12,783 bases of DNA, from assembly GCA_013151535.1 (NCBI GenBank), contig JAADIC010000354.1, positions 1 through 12,783 of the forward strand, read 5' to 3'. This document shows positions 1 through 8,127 of this stretch, piece by piece. The first letter of the stretch is position 1. Each line of letters begins with the position of its first letter. The position numbers were made by a program, and so were the translations under genes. The notes under the pieces are model-generated. The model saw nothing but the letters and a program-made list of their open reading frames with translations, did no database searches and was not told the DNA's origin. The stretch is from Alphaproteobacteria bacterium. Its GTDB lineage: Bacteria; Pseudomonadota; Alphaproteobacteria; Rhodobacterales; Rhodobacteraceae.

Positions 1-591
1 GAACGCCGCGCGCAAGTTGAACGGCAGTTGGAACTGGTCGGCCTGTCTGACTGGGCTGATCGTAAGGTGGGTGAGCTTTCCGGCGGCATGCAACAGCGCG
101 TCGGGCTGGCGCGCGCGTTTGCCACCGAAGCGCCGATATTGCTGATGGACGAGCCGTTTTCGGCCCTTGATCCGCTGATCCGCACCCGCCTGCAGGACGA
201 GTTGCTGGAGCTGCAAGAAAAGCTGAAACGCACCATCATTTTCGTCAGCCATGATCTGGATGAAGCCTTCAAACTTGGCGACCGGATCGCCATCATGGAG
301 GGCGGGCGGATCGTGCAATGCGGCACCCCGCGCGACATTTATTCCAATCCGTCCAACGATTATGTGGCCGATTTCGTCACCCATATGAACCCGCTGGGGG
401 TTTTGTGCGCGCGCGATGTGATGGGCCCCGCCAAAGGCAAGCCCACGGTCACGATTGACGCCGATGAATGGATACAAGCCGCCATGCGCAAGATTGAAAA
501 CGGCGCGACCACGGTTGGCGTGACGCAGAACGGCACCCTGATTGGCGAGATCACCCCAGCCAGCCTGTTGGCCCGTCTCGCCAAATCCTGA
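1..591 (+). CDS. choV: Choline/glycine betaine ABC transporter ATP-binding protein, ChoV-like (5'-truncated by window)
   Basis: The frame is open from base 1, so only the C-terminal 196 residues are present; full proteins of this family are about 340 residues. It is the cytoplasmic ATPase that powers import of a quaternary amine (choline or glycine betaine) as osmoprotectant or nutrient. Visible motifs are the ABC signature (LSGGMQQRVGLARAF), Walker B with catalytic Glu (ILLMDEPFSALD) and the H-loop (FVSHDLDEA). The Walker A lies outside the window. After the nucleotide-binding domain comes the DFVTHMNPLGVL segment that I associate with ChoV proteins, then a CBS-like tail ending LLARLAKS. ABC ATPase identity is certain; the choline assignment rests on the tail and on memory of the family, and ProV/OpuAA is the alternative. 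The permease and binding protein are not in view. Confidence 0.75.
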   Translation, partial: ERRAQVERQLELVGLSDWADRKVGELSGGMQQRVGLARAFATEAPILLMDEPFSALDPLIRTRLQDELLELQEKLKRTIIFVSHDLDEAFKLGDRIAIMEGGRIVQCGTPRDIYSNPSNDYVADFVTHMNPLGVLCARDVMGPAKGKPTVTIDADEWIQAAMRKIENGATTVGVTQNGTLIGEITPASLLARLAKS

Positions 592-617
592 ACCATCCTG
601 TGCGTTGCCAAAGATCT

Positions 618-641
618 GAATAATTTTATCGAAAATTATTC
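618..641. terminator. Hairpin 1 of a convergent-gene terminator
   Basis: A perfect 10-bp stem (GAATAATTTT against AAAATTATTC) encloses a 4-base loop, 26 bases after the choV-like stop. An A/T-rich stem with T-rich 3' arms on both strands suits a bidirectional terminator between convergent genes. Confidence 0.5.
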
Positions 642-647
642 CCGTTC

Positions 648-669
648 AAAATCTTTCGGGAAAGATTTT
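648..669. terminator. Hairpin 2 of a convergent-gene terminator
   Basis: A perfect 9-bp stem (AAAATCTTT against AAAGATTTT) has the loop CGGG. It sits 35 bases beyond the stop of the minus-strand DUF1036 gene. Read on the minus strand the 3' arm ends in TTTT, so it most likely ends that gene's transcript. Confidence 0.5.
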
Positions 670-704
670 CGTCTTATGCGGATCGTTCGGTTTCTGTTTG
701 GCCC

Positions 705-1700
705 TTAATCCAGCTTGCGATATTCCAGAAAATTGCCGCGCGGCAGATAGATCAGCGTCATTTCAAAATCGCCAATAGAATCTATACCGTAACACAGGCC
801 TTCGCCTATTTCCTCGTCCCGCGCGTACAGATAGGGACCGGCGCCGGAAAACTCGTTGCAGCTTTCCTGAATGCTCAGATATTCGGTCTCCATGATCTGG
901 CCGTCATACTGGTTTTCCCGCTCGGCCCCGAGGATGTTGAATTGCGCGTTGGGGTCATCCACCGCGTACCAATAGCCCTGCATTTGCTCCAATAAAGCAT
1001 CACTTCGGTCATAGCCACGTTCGTACACGTCGCGCAACACCACCTCGGCTGTGGTGTCGTAAACCCCAACCAGATCGCCTTTTACACTTATCGGCGTGCC
1101 ATAATCAAAGCCTTTCAGGATCGAAAATATCCGCTGTGGCGTGCGCCCGTCATCATAGACGAAAAACTTGGTGCCGTTGGCGTGGAACGCACAGAAATTC
1201 GCACCGTCGCGCAAGCGGCATTCCTGAAAAACCACGAAATCCGAATAAGGCTCACCATATGTTCCGGCCTGCTCGCCCACCGGTGCAGGTGGGTCGGCCA
1301 TCACCAGATTTAGGGTGAAATCCTTGGCGGATTTGCCGGTATCCAGCTTTTTGAACAGGGATTTGTCATAGCCGCGCGACTGGCAGTTTTCATCGCCGAC
1401 AATATCAAACGAGGCCTGAACCGTGCAAAACGCATATTCTGCACCCGTGAAATCGCGCCCGGTGGCAATGGCGCGGAAATAGTAATAGCGCCGCGTCAGA
1501 TCACCCCCGATAACGGTTTTGCAAGCGCCGGGATCAATGTTCCACCAGCCTTTGGAGACATAGCTTTCGCCATCCTTGAAGGCGACGGCAAAGCTGTGTT
1601 GCACATCGGCCTTGTTGCAGATGCTGAGGCCGGCCTGTGCTGTACCGCCGACCATAACCAGCACAAGCGTCTGGATTATAATTCTGGTGAATTTTAGCAT
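705..1700 (-). CDS. Secreted DUF1036 domain protein
   Basis: 331 residues. The start codon is preceded by AGGAG with 6-base spacing. Residues 1-23 form a signal peptide (positive n-region, hydrophobic core, AQA cleavage site), so the protein is probably periplasmic. Residues about 24-135 match DUF1036: the LSICNKADV opening, GWWNIDPGAC, the RYYYFRA strand, and four cysteines at 28, 60, 92 and 106 that could form disulfides. The function of DUF1036 is unknown. The C-terminal half (about 150-331) is beta-rich with further cysteines; I do not recognise a named domain in it. It is the last gene of a minus-strand run starting at yebC, 57 bases below the DMT transporter gene, so it may be cotranscribed. 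The domain call is confident; no function can be given. Confidence 0.8.
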   Translation of the reverse strand: MLKFTRIIIQTLVLVMVGGTAQAGLSICNKADVQHSFAVAFKDGESYVSKGWWNIDPGACKTVIGGDLTRRYYYFRAIATGRDFTGAEYAFCTVQASFDIVGDENCQSRGYDKSLFKKLDTGKSAKDFTLNLVMADPPAPVGEQAGTYGEPYSDFVVFQECRLRDGANFCAFHANGTKFFVYDDGRTPQRIFSILKGFDYGTPISVKGDLVGVYDTTAEVVLRDVYERGYDRSDALLEQMQGYWYAVDDPNAQFNILGAERENQYDGQIMETEYLSIQESCNEFSGAGPYLYARDEEIGEGLCYGIDSIGDFEMTLIYLPRGNFLEYRKLD

Positions 1701-1757
1701 TGGCCTCTCCTGTTCACCGCAACGCTAGCCGCAATTCACGCTTTAGGCCAGAAAAGG

Positions 1758-2675
1758 TTACCTTGTTGCCTCGGCAGGCGGGGTTCGGGCGCGGCGCGAC
1801 AGCCGCCATTCGCGGTAGGATATGAAACTGACCGAGGCGATAATCACCCCGCCCCCGGTCAGCACATAAATATCCGCCGCTTCGCCAAATACGATGGCAC
1901 CCAGCAAGGTTGCCCAGACCAGTTGCAGGAATGTGACCGGCTGGATCACCATCAGGGGCGCGGCTTTCAGGGCCTTGGTCATGGTGAAATGCCCGGCCGT
2001 GGCAAATACCGCCACCAGCCCCAGCCACATGATATCGGACAATGCGGGCGTGATCCAGACGCTCCATGCCAAGGGGGCCAGCCCGATGGTGACAAAGATC
2101 GACAACATGCCGACAACCAGTGTCGGGCTTTGTTCCATAGCCAGCTTTTTCGCAATCAGATAGGACACAGCGAATAGCGGTGCGGATACAAGCTGGGCGA
2201 TCTGACCGCTGGAGATTTCCTGCAAGCCCGGGCGCAGGATAATCATCGCGCCGCCAAACGCCACCACCACCGCCATGATCCGACGCAGGGCAAGGCGTTC
2301 GCCAAAGAACAGCGCCGCGCCAAGGGTGATGTAGATCGGCGAGGTGTAGCCAATTGCCGTCACTTCGGCGATGGGGATGTTGGCCATGGCGTAAAACCAC
2401 AGGGCCACGCCCAGCGCGTGGGTGAAGCCGCGCAAACCGAATATGGCCAGCGATTTGGCGGAAAAACCACGGCGCAAGGCGGGCCACATCAGGGGCAGCA
2501 TGATGCCAAGGCCGAAGATATAGCGGATAAACGCCGCCTCGGGTGCCGGAATGTTGGAGCCGACATAGCGCACGATGCCGGTCACGCCGACAAACAGGAA
2601 GCCAGTTGTCAGCATCCACGCAATGCCGATCCACGGCGCGCCGTATTGCGGTTGGGTATTATCTGGGGTTGTCAT
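1758..2675 (-). CDS. DMT-superfamily (EamA-type) transporter
   Basis: 305 residues from the ATG at 2675 (MTTPDNTQ...). That start is preferred over a TTG 18 bases upstream because it is an ATG with a CAGGG sequence nearby. The protein is almost wholly hydrophobic, with about ten predicted membrane helices in two repeated halves, the EamA layout. Recognisable family segments are AFIRYIFGLGIMLPL, ALWFYAMANIPIAEVTAIGYTSPIY, ALFFGERL and, in the second half, PVTFLQLVWATLLGAIVFGE. Such inner-membrane proteins are mostly metabolite or amino-acid exporters; the substrate cannot be read from sequence. The C-terminus is basic and cytoplasmic (SYREWRLSRRARTPP). It lies between yebC (72 bases upstream) and the DUF1036 gene (57 bases downstream) on the same strand. 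Confidence 0.85.
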   Translation of the reverse strand: MTTPDNTQPQYGAPWIGIAWMLTTGFLFVGVTGIVRYVGSNIPAPEAAFIRYIFGLGIMLPLMWPALRRGFSAKSLAIFGLRGFTHALGVALWFYAMANIPIAEVTAIGYTSPIYITLGAALFFGERLALRRIMAVVVAFGGAMIILRPGLQEISSGQIAQLVSAPLFAVSYLIAKKLAMEQSPTLVVGMLSIFVTIGLAPLAWSVWITPALSDIMWLGLVAVFATAGHFTMTKALKAAPLMVIQPVTFLQLVWATLLGAIVFGEAADIYVLTGGGVIIASVSFISYREWRLSRRARTPPAEATR

Positions 2676-2713
2676 GCAGCCCTGCGCGGGCAAAAGGCCC
2701 CGCCTGCACCTGA

Positions 2714-2733
2714 CACCTGTTTTGAAACCGGTG
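2714..2733. terminator. Weak hairpin between yebC and the DMT gene
   Basis: CACCTGTTTTGAAACCGGTG folds into an 8-bp stem with one mismatch and a 4-base loop, just below the yebC stop. There is no clear T-tract in the yebC direction, so it may be only an attenuator or chance. Confidence 0.25.
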
Positions 2734-2747
2734 CAAGGTCAAAGGCG

Positions 2748-3488
2748 CTACAACTGCGCCATCACCTCGTCTGAAATCTCGAAATTCGCGGTGACTTTCT
2801 GTACGTCGTCGTCATCTTCCAGCGCTTCGATCAGGCGCATCAGCTTTTCCGCGCCCGCCAGTTCAAGCGGTGTGGTGATATTGGGCTTCCAGATCAGCTT
2901 GCTGGTTTCACTTTCGCCAAGTGCTGTTTCCAGCGCGCTTGAAACGTCGTGCAGATCGCTGTCGGCGCAGTAAATCTCGTGGCCATCGTCCGAGCTTTCG
3001 ACGTCTTCGGCCCCGGCCTCGATCGCGGCTTCAAATATGGTGTCGGCGTCACCTGCATCCGCCGGATAGGTTACCAGCCCAACCCGGTCGAACATGAAAG
3101 AAACCGCGCCGGTTTCCGCCAGATTGCCGCCGGATTTGGTGAAGATCGAGCGTACGACGCTGGCGGTGCGGTTCTTGTTGTCGGTCATGGCTTCGACAAT
3201 CACCGCCACCCCTTCGGGGCCGTAGCCTTCATAGCGGATCTCGTCGTAATTATCGCCCTCACCGGCGCTGGCCTTGGTGATGGCGCGGCTGATGACGTCC
3301 TTGGGGACGGAAACCGATTTCGCCTCTTTCACCGCCATGCGCAGGCGCGGGTTTTTGTCGGGGTCGGGGTCGCCCATTTTGGCGGCGACGGTGATTTCCT
3401 TGGCCAGTTTGGAAAACAGTTTGGAGCGCACGGCGTCCTGACGCCCCTTGCGGTGCTGAATATTTGCCCATTTGGAATGGCCTGCCAT
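2748..3488 (-). CDS. yebC: YebC/PmpR family protein (TACO1 homologue)
   Basis: 246 residues, the normal length. It opens with the family signature MAGHSKWANIQHRKG, followed by the SKLFSKLAKEI helix, DPDKNPRLR, VPKDVISRAI, then GYGPEGVAVIVEAMTDN and NRTASVVRSIFTKSGGNL. All three domains appear intact. The family is annotated as transcriptional regulators; bacterial and mitochondrial members (YebC, TACO1) are also reported to help ribosomes translate proline-rich stretches. The start has GGAG six bases upstream. It is the first gene of the minus-strand group yebC, DMT, DUF1036, and is divergent from the SLC13 gene at 3611 across about 120 bases that should hold both promoters. In many proteobacteria yebC sits near ruvC; no ruv gene is present here. 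Confidence 0.95.
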   Translation of the reverse strand: MAGHSKWANIQHRKGRQDAVRSKLFSKLAKEITVAAKMGDPDPDKNPRLRMAVKEAKSVSVPKDVISRAITKASAGEGDNYDEIRYEGYGPEGVAVIVEAMTDNKNRTASVVRSIFTKSGGNLAETGAVSFMFDRVGLVTYPADAGDADTIFEAAIEAGAEDVESSDDGHEIYCADSDLHDVSSALETALGESETSKLIWKPNITTPLELAGAEKLMRLIEALEDDDDVQKVTANFEISDEVMAQL

Positions 3489-3610
3489 GGTCGTCTCCGA
3501 GGTTGGTGAGTTCTGTTGCGTCTCTATAAAACAGGCGGGGCGAAAGGTTCAACCCCGTTGCACTTTGTCGCCAAATGCGATTGATTCACCGCCAACGAAC
3601 GGAGCCTTGC

Positions 3611-5392
3611 ATGACCATCGACCAAATCACCCTTTTCGCCATTTTCGCAGGCGTTTTCGCGCTGCTGCTCTGGGGGCGCTGGCGCTATGATCTGGTGGCG
3701 TTCGCGGCGCTGCTGGTTGGGGTTCTGTCGGGCGTTGTGCCCTCGGACAAAGCGTTTTCCGGCTTTGGCCATCCGGCGACGCTGGTGGTGGCGCTGGTGT
3801 TGATTATTTCCGCCGGGCTGGTCAATTCAGGGGCGGTGCATCTTATCACGCGATCCCTGGTGGATAGTGGGCGTTCTTTGGGCAAGCACATCACCATCAT
3901 GGGCGCGACTGGCGCGGTGCTGTCGGCGTTCATGAACAATGTGGCGGCGCTGGCCCTGTTGATGCCGGTCGATCTGCAAACCGCAAAGAAGGCCAAGCGT
4001 GATCCCGGATTGTCGCTGATGCCGCTGTCTTTTGCCACCATTCTGGGCGGCATGGTGACGATGATCGGCACCCCGCCCAACATCATCATCGCCACCATCC
4101 GCGAGGATGCGTTCGGCACCCCATTTGCCATGTTCGATTTCGCCCCCGTGGGCATCATCGCAGCGCTTGCGGGTTTGCTGTTTGTGGCCACCATCGGCTG
4201 GCGGCTGATCCCGCGCCATGACGGTGAAGACGGGGCCACGGATCGGTTTCTGGATCTTGCGCCCTATGTGGCGGAGCTGACGGTGCCGGAAGATTCAAAA
4301 CAGATCGGCCAGAAGCTGCGCGAATTATACGCCGAGGCGGAAAAGGCCGATGTGGCCATTCTGGGCATGATCCGTGCCGGTAAGCGGCTTTATGGCACCT
4401 CGGCCAATCGGGTTTTGCGCGCGGGCGATATTCTGGTGCTGGAGGCCACGCCCGAAGCGCTGGACGAGTTTCGCAACACTCTGAAGCTCGATTTCGCCGA
4501 TAGTGACCGCCAGGAACGGGTTGAGGCAGCGGGCGAAGGGTTGGGGCTGGTGGAAATCGTGGTCACGGAAAATTCGCGCATTCGCGGCAAGACCGCCATG
4601 GCGATTGGCCTCAACTGGCGACGCAACAGCATCCTGATGGGGATTTCGCGTCAGGGGCGGCGGATCAAGAAACAGGTGCGGCGCACGGAAATTCGGGCAG
4701 GCGATATTCTGCTGCTGCTGACCCCCTCGGACAGTCAGGCCGAGATCACCGAATGGCTGGGTTGTTTGCCGCTGGCCGAGCGTGGGCTGAACGTGACCCA
4801 AGGCGAAAAGACATGGCTGGCGATTGGCCTGTTCGGCGCGGCGGTGGCGGCGGCAAGTTTTGGGCTGGTCTATCTGCCGATTGCGCTGGGCGTGGTGGTG
4901 GGGCTTTACGCCCTGACCAAGATCGTGCCCTTGAGCGAGGTCTACACCTATGTGGAATGGCCGGTGGTGGTGCTGCTGGGCTCGATGATCCCGCTGGGTC
5001 AGGCGCTTGAAGCCTCGGGCGGGACCGAATTGATCGCAGGCTCGATCATCGGCATCACCGAAGGCATGCCCGCTTGGGTCATCCTGACTGTGCTGATGGT
5101 GGTGACAATGACGTTAAGTGATGTGTTGAACAACACCGCCACCACGATTGTTGCCGCCCCGGTTGGTATCGCCATGGCGGCCAGTCTTGATGTCAGTGCC
5201 GACCCGTTTCTGATGGCGGTGGCGGTGGCGGCGAGCTGTGCGTTCCTGACGCCGATTGGCCACAAGAACAACACCTTGATCCTTGGCCCCGGTGGCTATC
5301 GCTTTGGCGATTACTGGCGCACGGGATTGCCGCTGGAAATCCTGATCGTGGCGGTCAGCATTCCGGCGATACTGGTGTTCTGGCCATTGTAA
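3611..5392 (+). CDS. SLC13-family permease with two central RCK_C (TrkA_C) domains
   Basis: 593 residues from the ATG at 3611, which has GGAG six bases upstream; an in-frame ATG 36 bases earlier lacks such a site. The layout is an N-terminal membrane half (about residues 1-210), two soluble RCK_C domains (about 220-300 and 315-395, each ending in an AGDILVLE or AGDILLLL strand), and a C-terminal membrane half. Signature loops of the Na+/sulfate/dicarboxylate symporter class are visible: SAFMNNVAALALLMP, MIGTPPN, LNNTATTIVAAP and TPIGHKNNTLILGPGGY. This architecture suits an inner-membrane anion (sulfate, sulfite or carboxylate) transporter, with the RCK_C domains probably sensing a ligand. 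The substrate is unknown. It converges on a paralogue at 5411 with only 18 bases between the stops. Confidence 0.88.
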   Translation: MTIDQITLFAIFAGVFALLLWGRWRYDLVAFAALLVGVLSGVVPSDKAFSGFGHPATLVVALVLIISAGLVNSGAVHLITRSLVDSGRSLGKHITIMGATGAVLSAFMNNVAALALLMPVDLQTAKKAKRDPGLSLMPLSFATILGGMVTMIGTPPNIIIATIREDAFGTPFAMFDFAPVGIIAALAGLLFVATIGWRLIPRHDGEDGATDRFLDLAPYVAELTVPEDSKQIGQKLRELYAEAEKADVAILGMIRAGKRLYGTSANRVLRAGDILVLEATPEALDEFRNTLKLDFADSDRQERVEAAGEGLGLVEIVVTENSRIRGKTAMAIGLNWRRNSILMGISRQGRRIKKQVRRTEIRAGDILLLLTPSDSQAEITEWLGCLPLAERGLNVTQGEKTWLAIGLFGAAVAAASFGLVYLPIALGVVVGLYALTKIVPLSEVYTYVEWPVVVLLGSMIPLGQALEASGGTELIAGSIIGITEGMPAWVILTVLMVVTMTLSDVLNNTATTIVAAPVGIAMAASLDVSADPFLMAVAVAASCAFLTPIGHKNNTLILGPGGYRFGDYWRTGLPLEILIVAVSIPAILVFWPL

Positions 5393-5425
5393 GTCGGACA
5401 ATTGTCCGGCCTACAGCGGCCAGAA
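5378..5425. repeat. 48-bp near-perfect palindrome covering both stop codons of convergent SLC13 genes
   Basis: The 14-bp perfect palindrome CGGACAATTGTCCG (5395-5408) is centred between the two stop codons. Pairing continues outward through both stops to TTCTGGCC (5378-5385) against GGCCAGAA (5418-5425), with the same centre, two mismatches and two G-T pairs on the way. The outer arms encode the FWPL C-terminus of each protein. It probably works as a shared bidirectional terminator, although it has no loop and no T-tract. Confidence 0.7.
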
Positions 5426-7189
5426 AAACGGGATCAGCAGGCTGGCGATCAGGCCGACGGACAGGTTGAGCGGGATGCCGATGCGCAGGAAATCGGTGAA
5501 TTTGTAACCGCCGGGTCCATAGACCAGCATGTTGGTCTGATAGCCGATGGGGGTGGCAAAGCTGGCCGAGGCGGCGACCATCACCGCCACCACCAGCGGG
5601 CGTGGATCAACGCCCAATTGGGTGGCAAGACCGATGGCGATCGGGGTGACGACCACGGCGACAGCGTTGTTGGAGACAAGTTCAGTCAGGATCGAGGTCA
5701 GCAGGTAGACCGCCCAGACGATCAGGAACGGTGGCAACATTTTGAGGGCTGGCGATATGGTTTTGACGATCAGCGCCACTGCGCCCGAGGCGTCCAGTGC
5801 CGCACCCACCGCCAGCATCGAGAATATCATCGCCAAGAGGCGGCCATCGACAAAGGAAAATGCCTCGTCCGCGTCAATCGCGCGGCTGAGCAGGATCACC
5901 GCCACCGCCGCCAATGCCAGCGCGAATAGGGGCGCGATGCCAAGGGCGGCCAGCACCACAAGGGCCGCAAGGGCCAGCAGCACCACGGGCGCATGATTGC
6001 GGCGAAAGGCCCGCCCCGAGGGTTGGGCGATATCGACCATGTCCATATCGGCAGCCAAGCGGGCGATGTCTTCGGCACTGCCCTCCAGCAGCAGGGTATC
6101 ACCGACGCGCACCACCAGATCATCAATTTGCCGCCCGATATTCTGGTTGCGCCGATGCACCGCCAGCGGATAAACGCCATAGCGCCGCCGCAAGCGCAGG
6201 GTGCCAAGCGAGCGGCCGATCATTTTGCAGCCGGGCGAAATCAGCGCCTCGACCGTAGTGGTTTCCACCGAGGACAAATTATTCACATCGCGAACGGCTT
6301 TGCTTTGTTGCAAGCCCAGAAGTTCACCGATTTCGGTGCGCAAAACCACCCGGTCACCTTGCTTAAGCACCACGGCGGCCATATCACGACGCAGCGAAAG
6401 ATCGCCGCGCAAGACATCAACCACGCGCACCTTGTCGCGCTTGAACAGATCGACCGACAGCACGGCCTGGCCGATCAGTTCCGAGTTTTCAGGCACGGCG
6501 ACTTCGGTGAAAAACTTGCGGGCGCGCCGCTCGCTTAAGAGGCTGGCCATGGAATGGCGGTCGGGCAGCAGGCGTGGCGCGAACAGGCGCAAGTATAGCA
6601 CGCCCCAGGCCACGAGGATGATACCCAGGGGCGTGACCTCGAAAATCGAGAACGCCTCCAGCCCTTCGGCGCGTGCCACACCATCCACCAGCAGGTTGGT
6701 CGAGGTGCCGATCAGGGTCAACGTGCCGCCAAGGATCGCCACATAAGATAGCGGGATCAGCAGTTTGGACGGCGCAAGGCCAAGTGATTTCGCCAGTTGC
6801 ACGGTGACCGGGATCATCACCACCACCACCGGCGTGTTGGAGACAAAGGCGGACGAGACCACCACGAACAGGGTTAACATCGCCAGCACCAGCACCGGAT
6901 TTTCCGCCGCGCGGGCCTCGGCCTTGCCGGTGAACCATTCCAGCGCACCGGTGCGCACGAGGCCGCCCATGACGATGAACATGGCGGCGATTGTCCACGG
7001 TGCGGGGTTGGAAAACACCGCGATGGCGCGCTCGTAAGGCAGCAGACCGGTTGACAGGAAAATGGCGGCACCGGCGATGGCCACCACCTCGGTCGGGTAG
7101 CTTTCGCGCAGGAACATCACGAACATCACCCCCACCACCACAAGGGCGGCGATGGCGCGAAATTGTGGATCGGCCAGAATGTCCTGCAT
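5411..7189 (-). CDS. SLC13-family permease with two central RCK_C (TrkA_C) domains, paralogue of the convergent gene
   Basis: 592 residues, with the same architecture as the gene at 3611. A membrane half (about 1-205) holds SNTPVVVVMIP and the LIGTSTNLLVDG loop. Two RCK_C domains follow (about 225-300 and 305-385). The second membrane half has VSNNAVAVVVTPIAIGLA and TPIGYQTNMLVYGPGGY and ends FFWPL. The loop motifs differ from the neighbour (GTSTN against GTPPN), so the two probably differ in substrate. It is likely an inner-membrane anion symporter; the ion and solute are not determinable here. The start follows a G-rich stretch. It lies 38 bases below the EamA gene and is the last member of the fthC-led minus-strand cluster. 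Confidence 0.88.
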   Translation of the reverse strand: MQDILADPQFRAIAALVVVGVMFVMFLRESYPTEVVAIAGAAIFLSTGLLPYERAIAVFSNPAPWTIAAMFIVMGGLVRTGALEWFTGKAEARAAENPVLVLAMLTLFVVVSSAFVSNTPVVVVMIPVTVQLAKSLGLAPSKLLIPLSYVAILGGTLTLIGTSTNLLVDGVARAEGLEAFSIFEVTPLGIILVAWGVLYLRLFAPRLLPDRHSMASLLSERRARKFFTEVAVPENSELIGQAVLSVDLFKRDKVRVVDVLRGDLSLRRDMAAVVLKQGDRVVLRTEIGELLGLQQSKAVRDVNNLSSVETTTVEALISPGCKMIGRSLGTLRLRRRYGVYPLAVHRRNQNIGRQIDDLVVRVGDTLLLEGSAEDIARLAADMDMVDIAQPSGRAFRRNHAPVVLLALAALVVLAALGIAPLFALALAAVAVILLSRAIDADEAFSFVDGRLLAMIFSMLAVGAALDASGAVALIVKTISPALKMLPPFLIVWAVYLLTSILTELVSNNAVAVVVTPIAIGLATQLGVDPRPLVVAVMVAASASFATPIGYQTNMLVYGPGGYKFTDFLRIGIPLNLSVGLIASLLIPFFWPL

Positions 7190-7227
7190 GCGCCCCCGCG
7201 TGGTTTGTTGGCCTTAGTGTCGCCTGT

Positions 7228-8127
7228 TCAGGGGCGTTCGGCAAGGGGGGTATTGCTGCGCGGCGTGACCAGAAACAGCCCCGCCATCATCACCGCCATG
7301 GCGGCCCAGACCCAGCCGGAATAGCCCTCGTCCAGCAGCAGGATCGACCACAGAACACCAAAACCGGTGACCAGATAGGCCACTTGCGAGGCAAACACGG
7401 AGCCCGCGCGACCGATCAGCCACAGATAGGTCACATAGGCCGTGGTGTTGATCACCGAGGAGGCCAGCAGCGCGAATTCCGGCGCGGCCCAGCTTTGGGA
7501 AAGGTCCACCCATTGGCCGGTGGTCAGGGCCAGTGGCACCGCAACAATCAGCCCGATGATCGACGCGCCCAGCAGCATTTGTGTGGCATCAAGATCAAGC
7601 ATGCCGAAGCGCGCGACCCAAGTGCCCTCGACCGCGTACATGAACGGGGTGATGGCGGCGAACAGCACCCAGATTGTCAATGCGGGGTCTGGCAGGCTGG
7701 CCTTGGGGCCGACCAGCAGCAGGATGGCGATTGCGCCTAACAACACGCCCAGCGCGCGCAGGGGTGAGAAGCGTTCCATGCCGATGCCAAGCGCCATGGG
7801 CAAGGCGAACATGGCGACCAGTGACATGATAAGCGCCATGACGCCTGCGGGCAGATGCACGGCGGCCTGATAGCTGATGGAATTGGGGATCAGCGTGCCG
7901 ACCAGCGCGATCAGGCCATACCGCCAAAGGTAACGCGGTGCCAGCGGCAGGGATTTGCGGCGGATCAGGATAATCGGTGTCAACAGCGCAACAGCCATAG
8001 CCAATTGCCAGACGATCAGACCGAGGTAACCATGACCGCTGGACACCGCGATTTTGGTCAGGGGTTGGGACATGCCCCAGCCAGCACCAAGTGCCACCAG
8101 CACCAGAAACAGGCCGATATGCGGCAT
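7228..8127 (-). CDS. DMT-superfamily (EamA-type) transporter
   Basis: 299 residues. The protein is hydrophobic throughout, with about ten predicted membrane helices in two EamA repeats. The N-terminal helix carries ALGAGWGMSQPLTKIA, typical of the family, and the first repeat ends with a helix and GPKAS loop. The second repeat includes YVTYLWLIGRAGSVFASQVAYLVTGFGVLWSILLLDEG. It is an inner-membrane solute exporter or importer of unknown substrate. Its ATG overlaps the stop of the upstream phosphoesterase gene by one base (TGATG) and it has no strong ribosome site of its own, so translation is probably coupled. It is only distantly similar to the other DMT gene at 1758-2675. Confidence 0.87.
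   Translation of the reverse strand: MPHIGLFLVLVALGAGWGMSQPLTKIAVSSGHGYLGLIVWQLAMAVALLTPIILIRRKSLPLAPRYLWRYGLIALVGTLIPNSISYQAAVHLPAGVMALIMSLVAMFALPMALGIGMERFSPLRALGVLLGAIAILLLVGPKASLPDPALTIWVLFAAITPFMYAVEGTWVARFGMLDLDATQMLLGASIIGLIVAVPLALTTGQWVDLSQSWAAPEFALLASSVINTTAYVTYLWLIGRAGSVFASQVAYLVTGFGVLWSILLLDEGYSGWVWAAMAVMMAGLFLVTPRSNTPLAERP

Noticed and set aside
1714..2634. A 306-residue minus-strand frame parallel to the DMT transporter gene
   Set aside because: It is an out-of-frame shadow of the membrane protein at 1758-2675, rich in Arg, His and Gly, with no family features.
2949..3509. A 186-residue plus-strand frame opposite yebC
   Set aside because: Antisense shadow of a fully convincing yebC gene.
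6489..7244. A 251-residue minus-strand frame over the start of the second SLC13 gene
   Set aside because: Low-complexity Arg/Gly/His translation of the GC-rich SLC13 coding DNA in another frame; no ribosome site.
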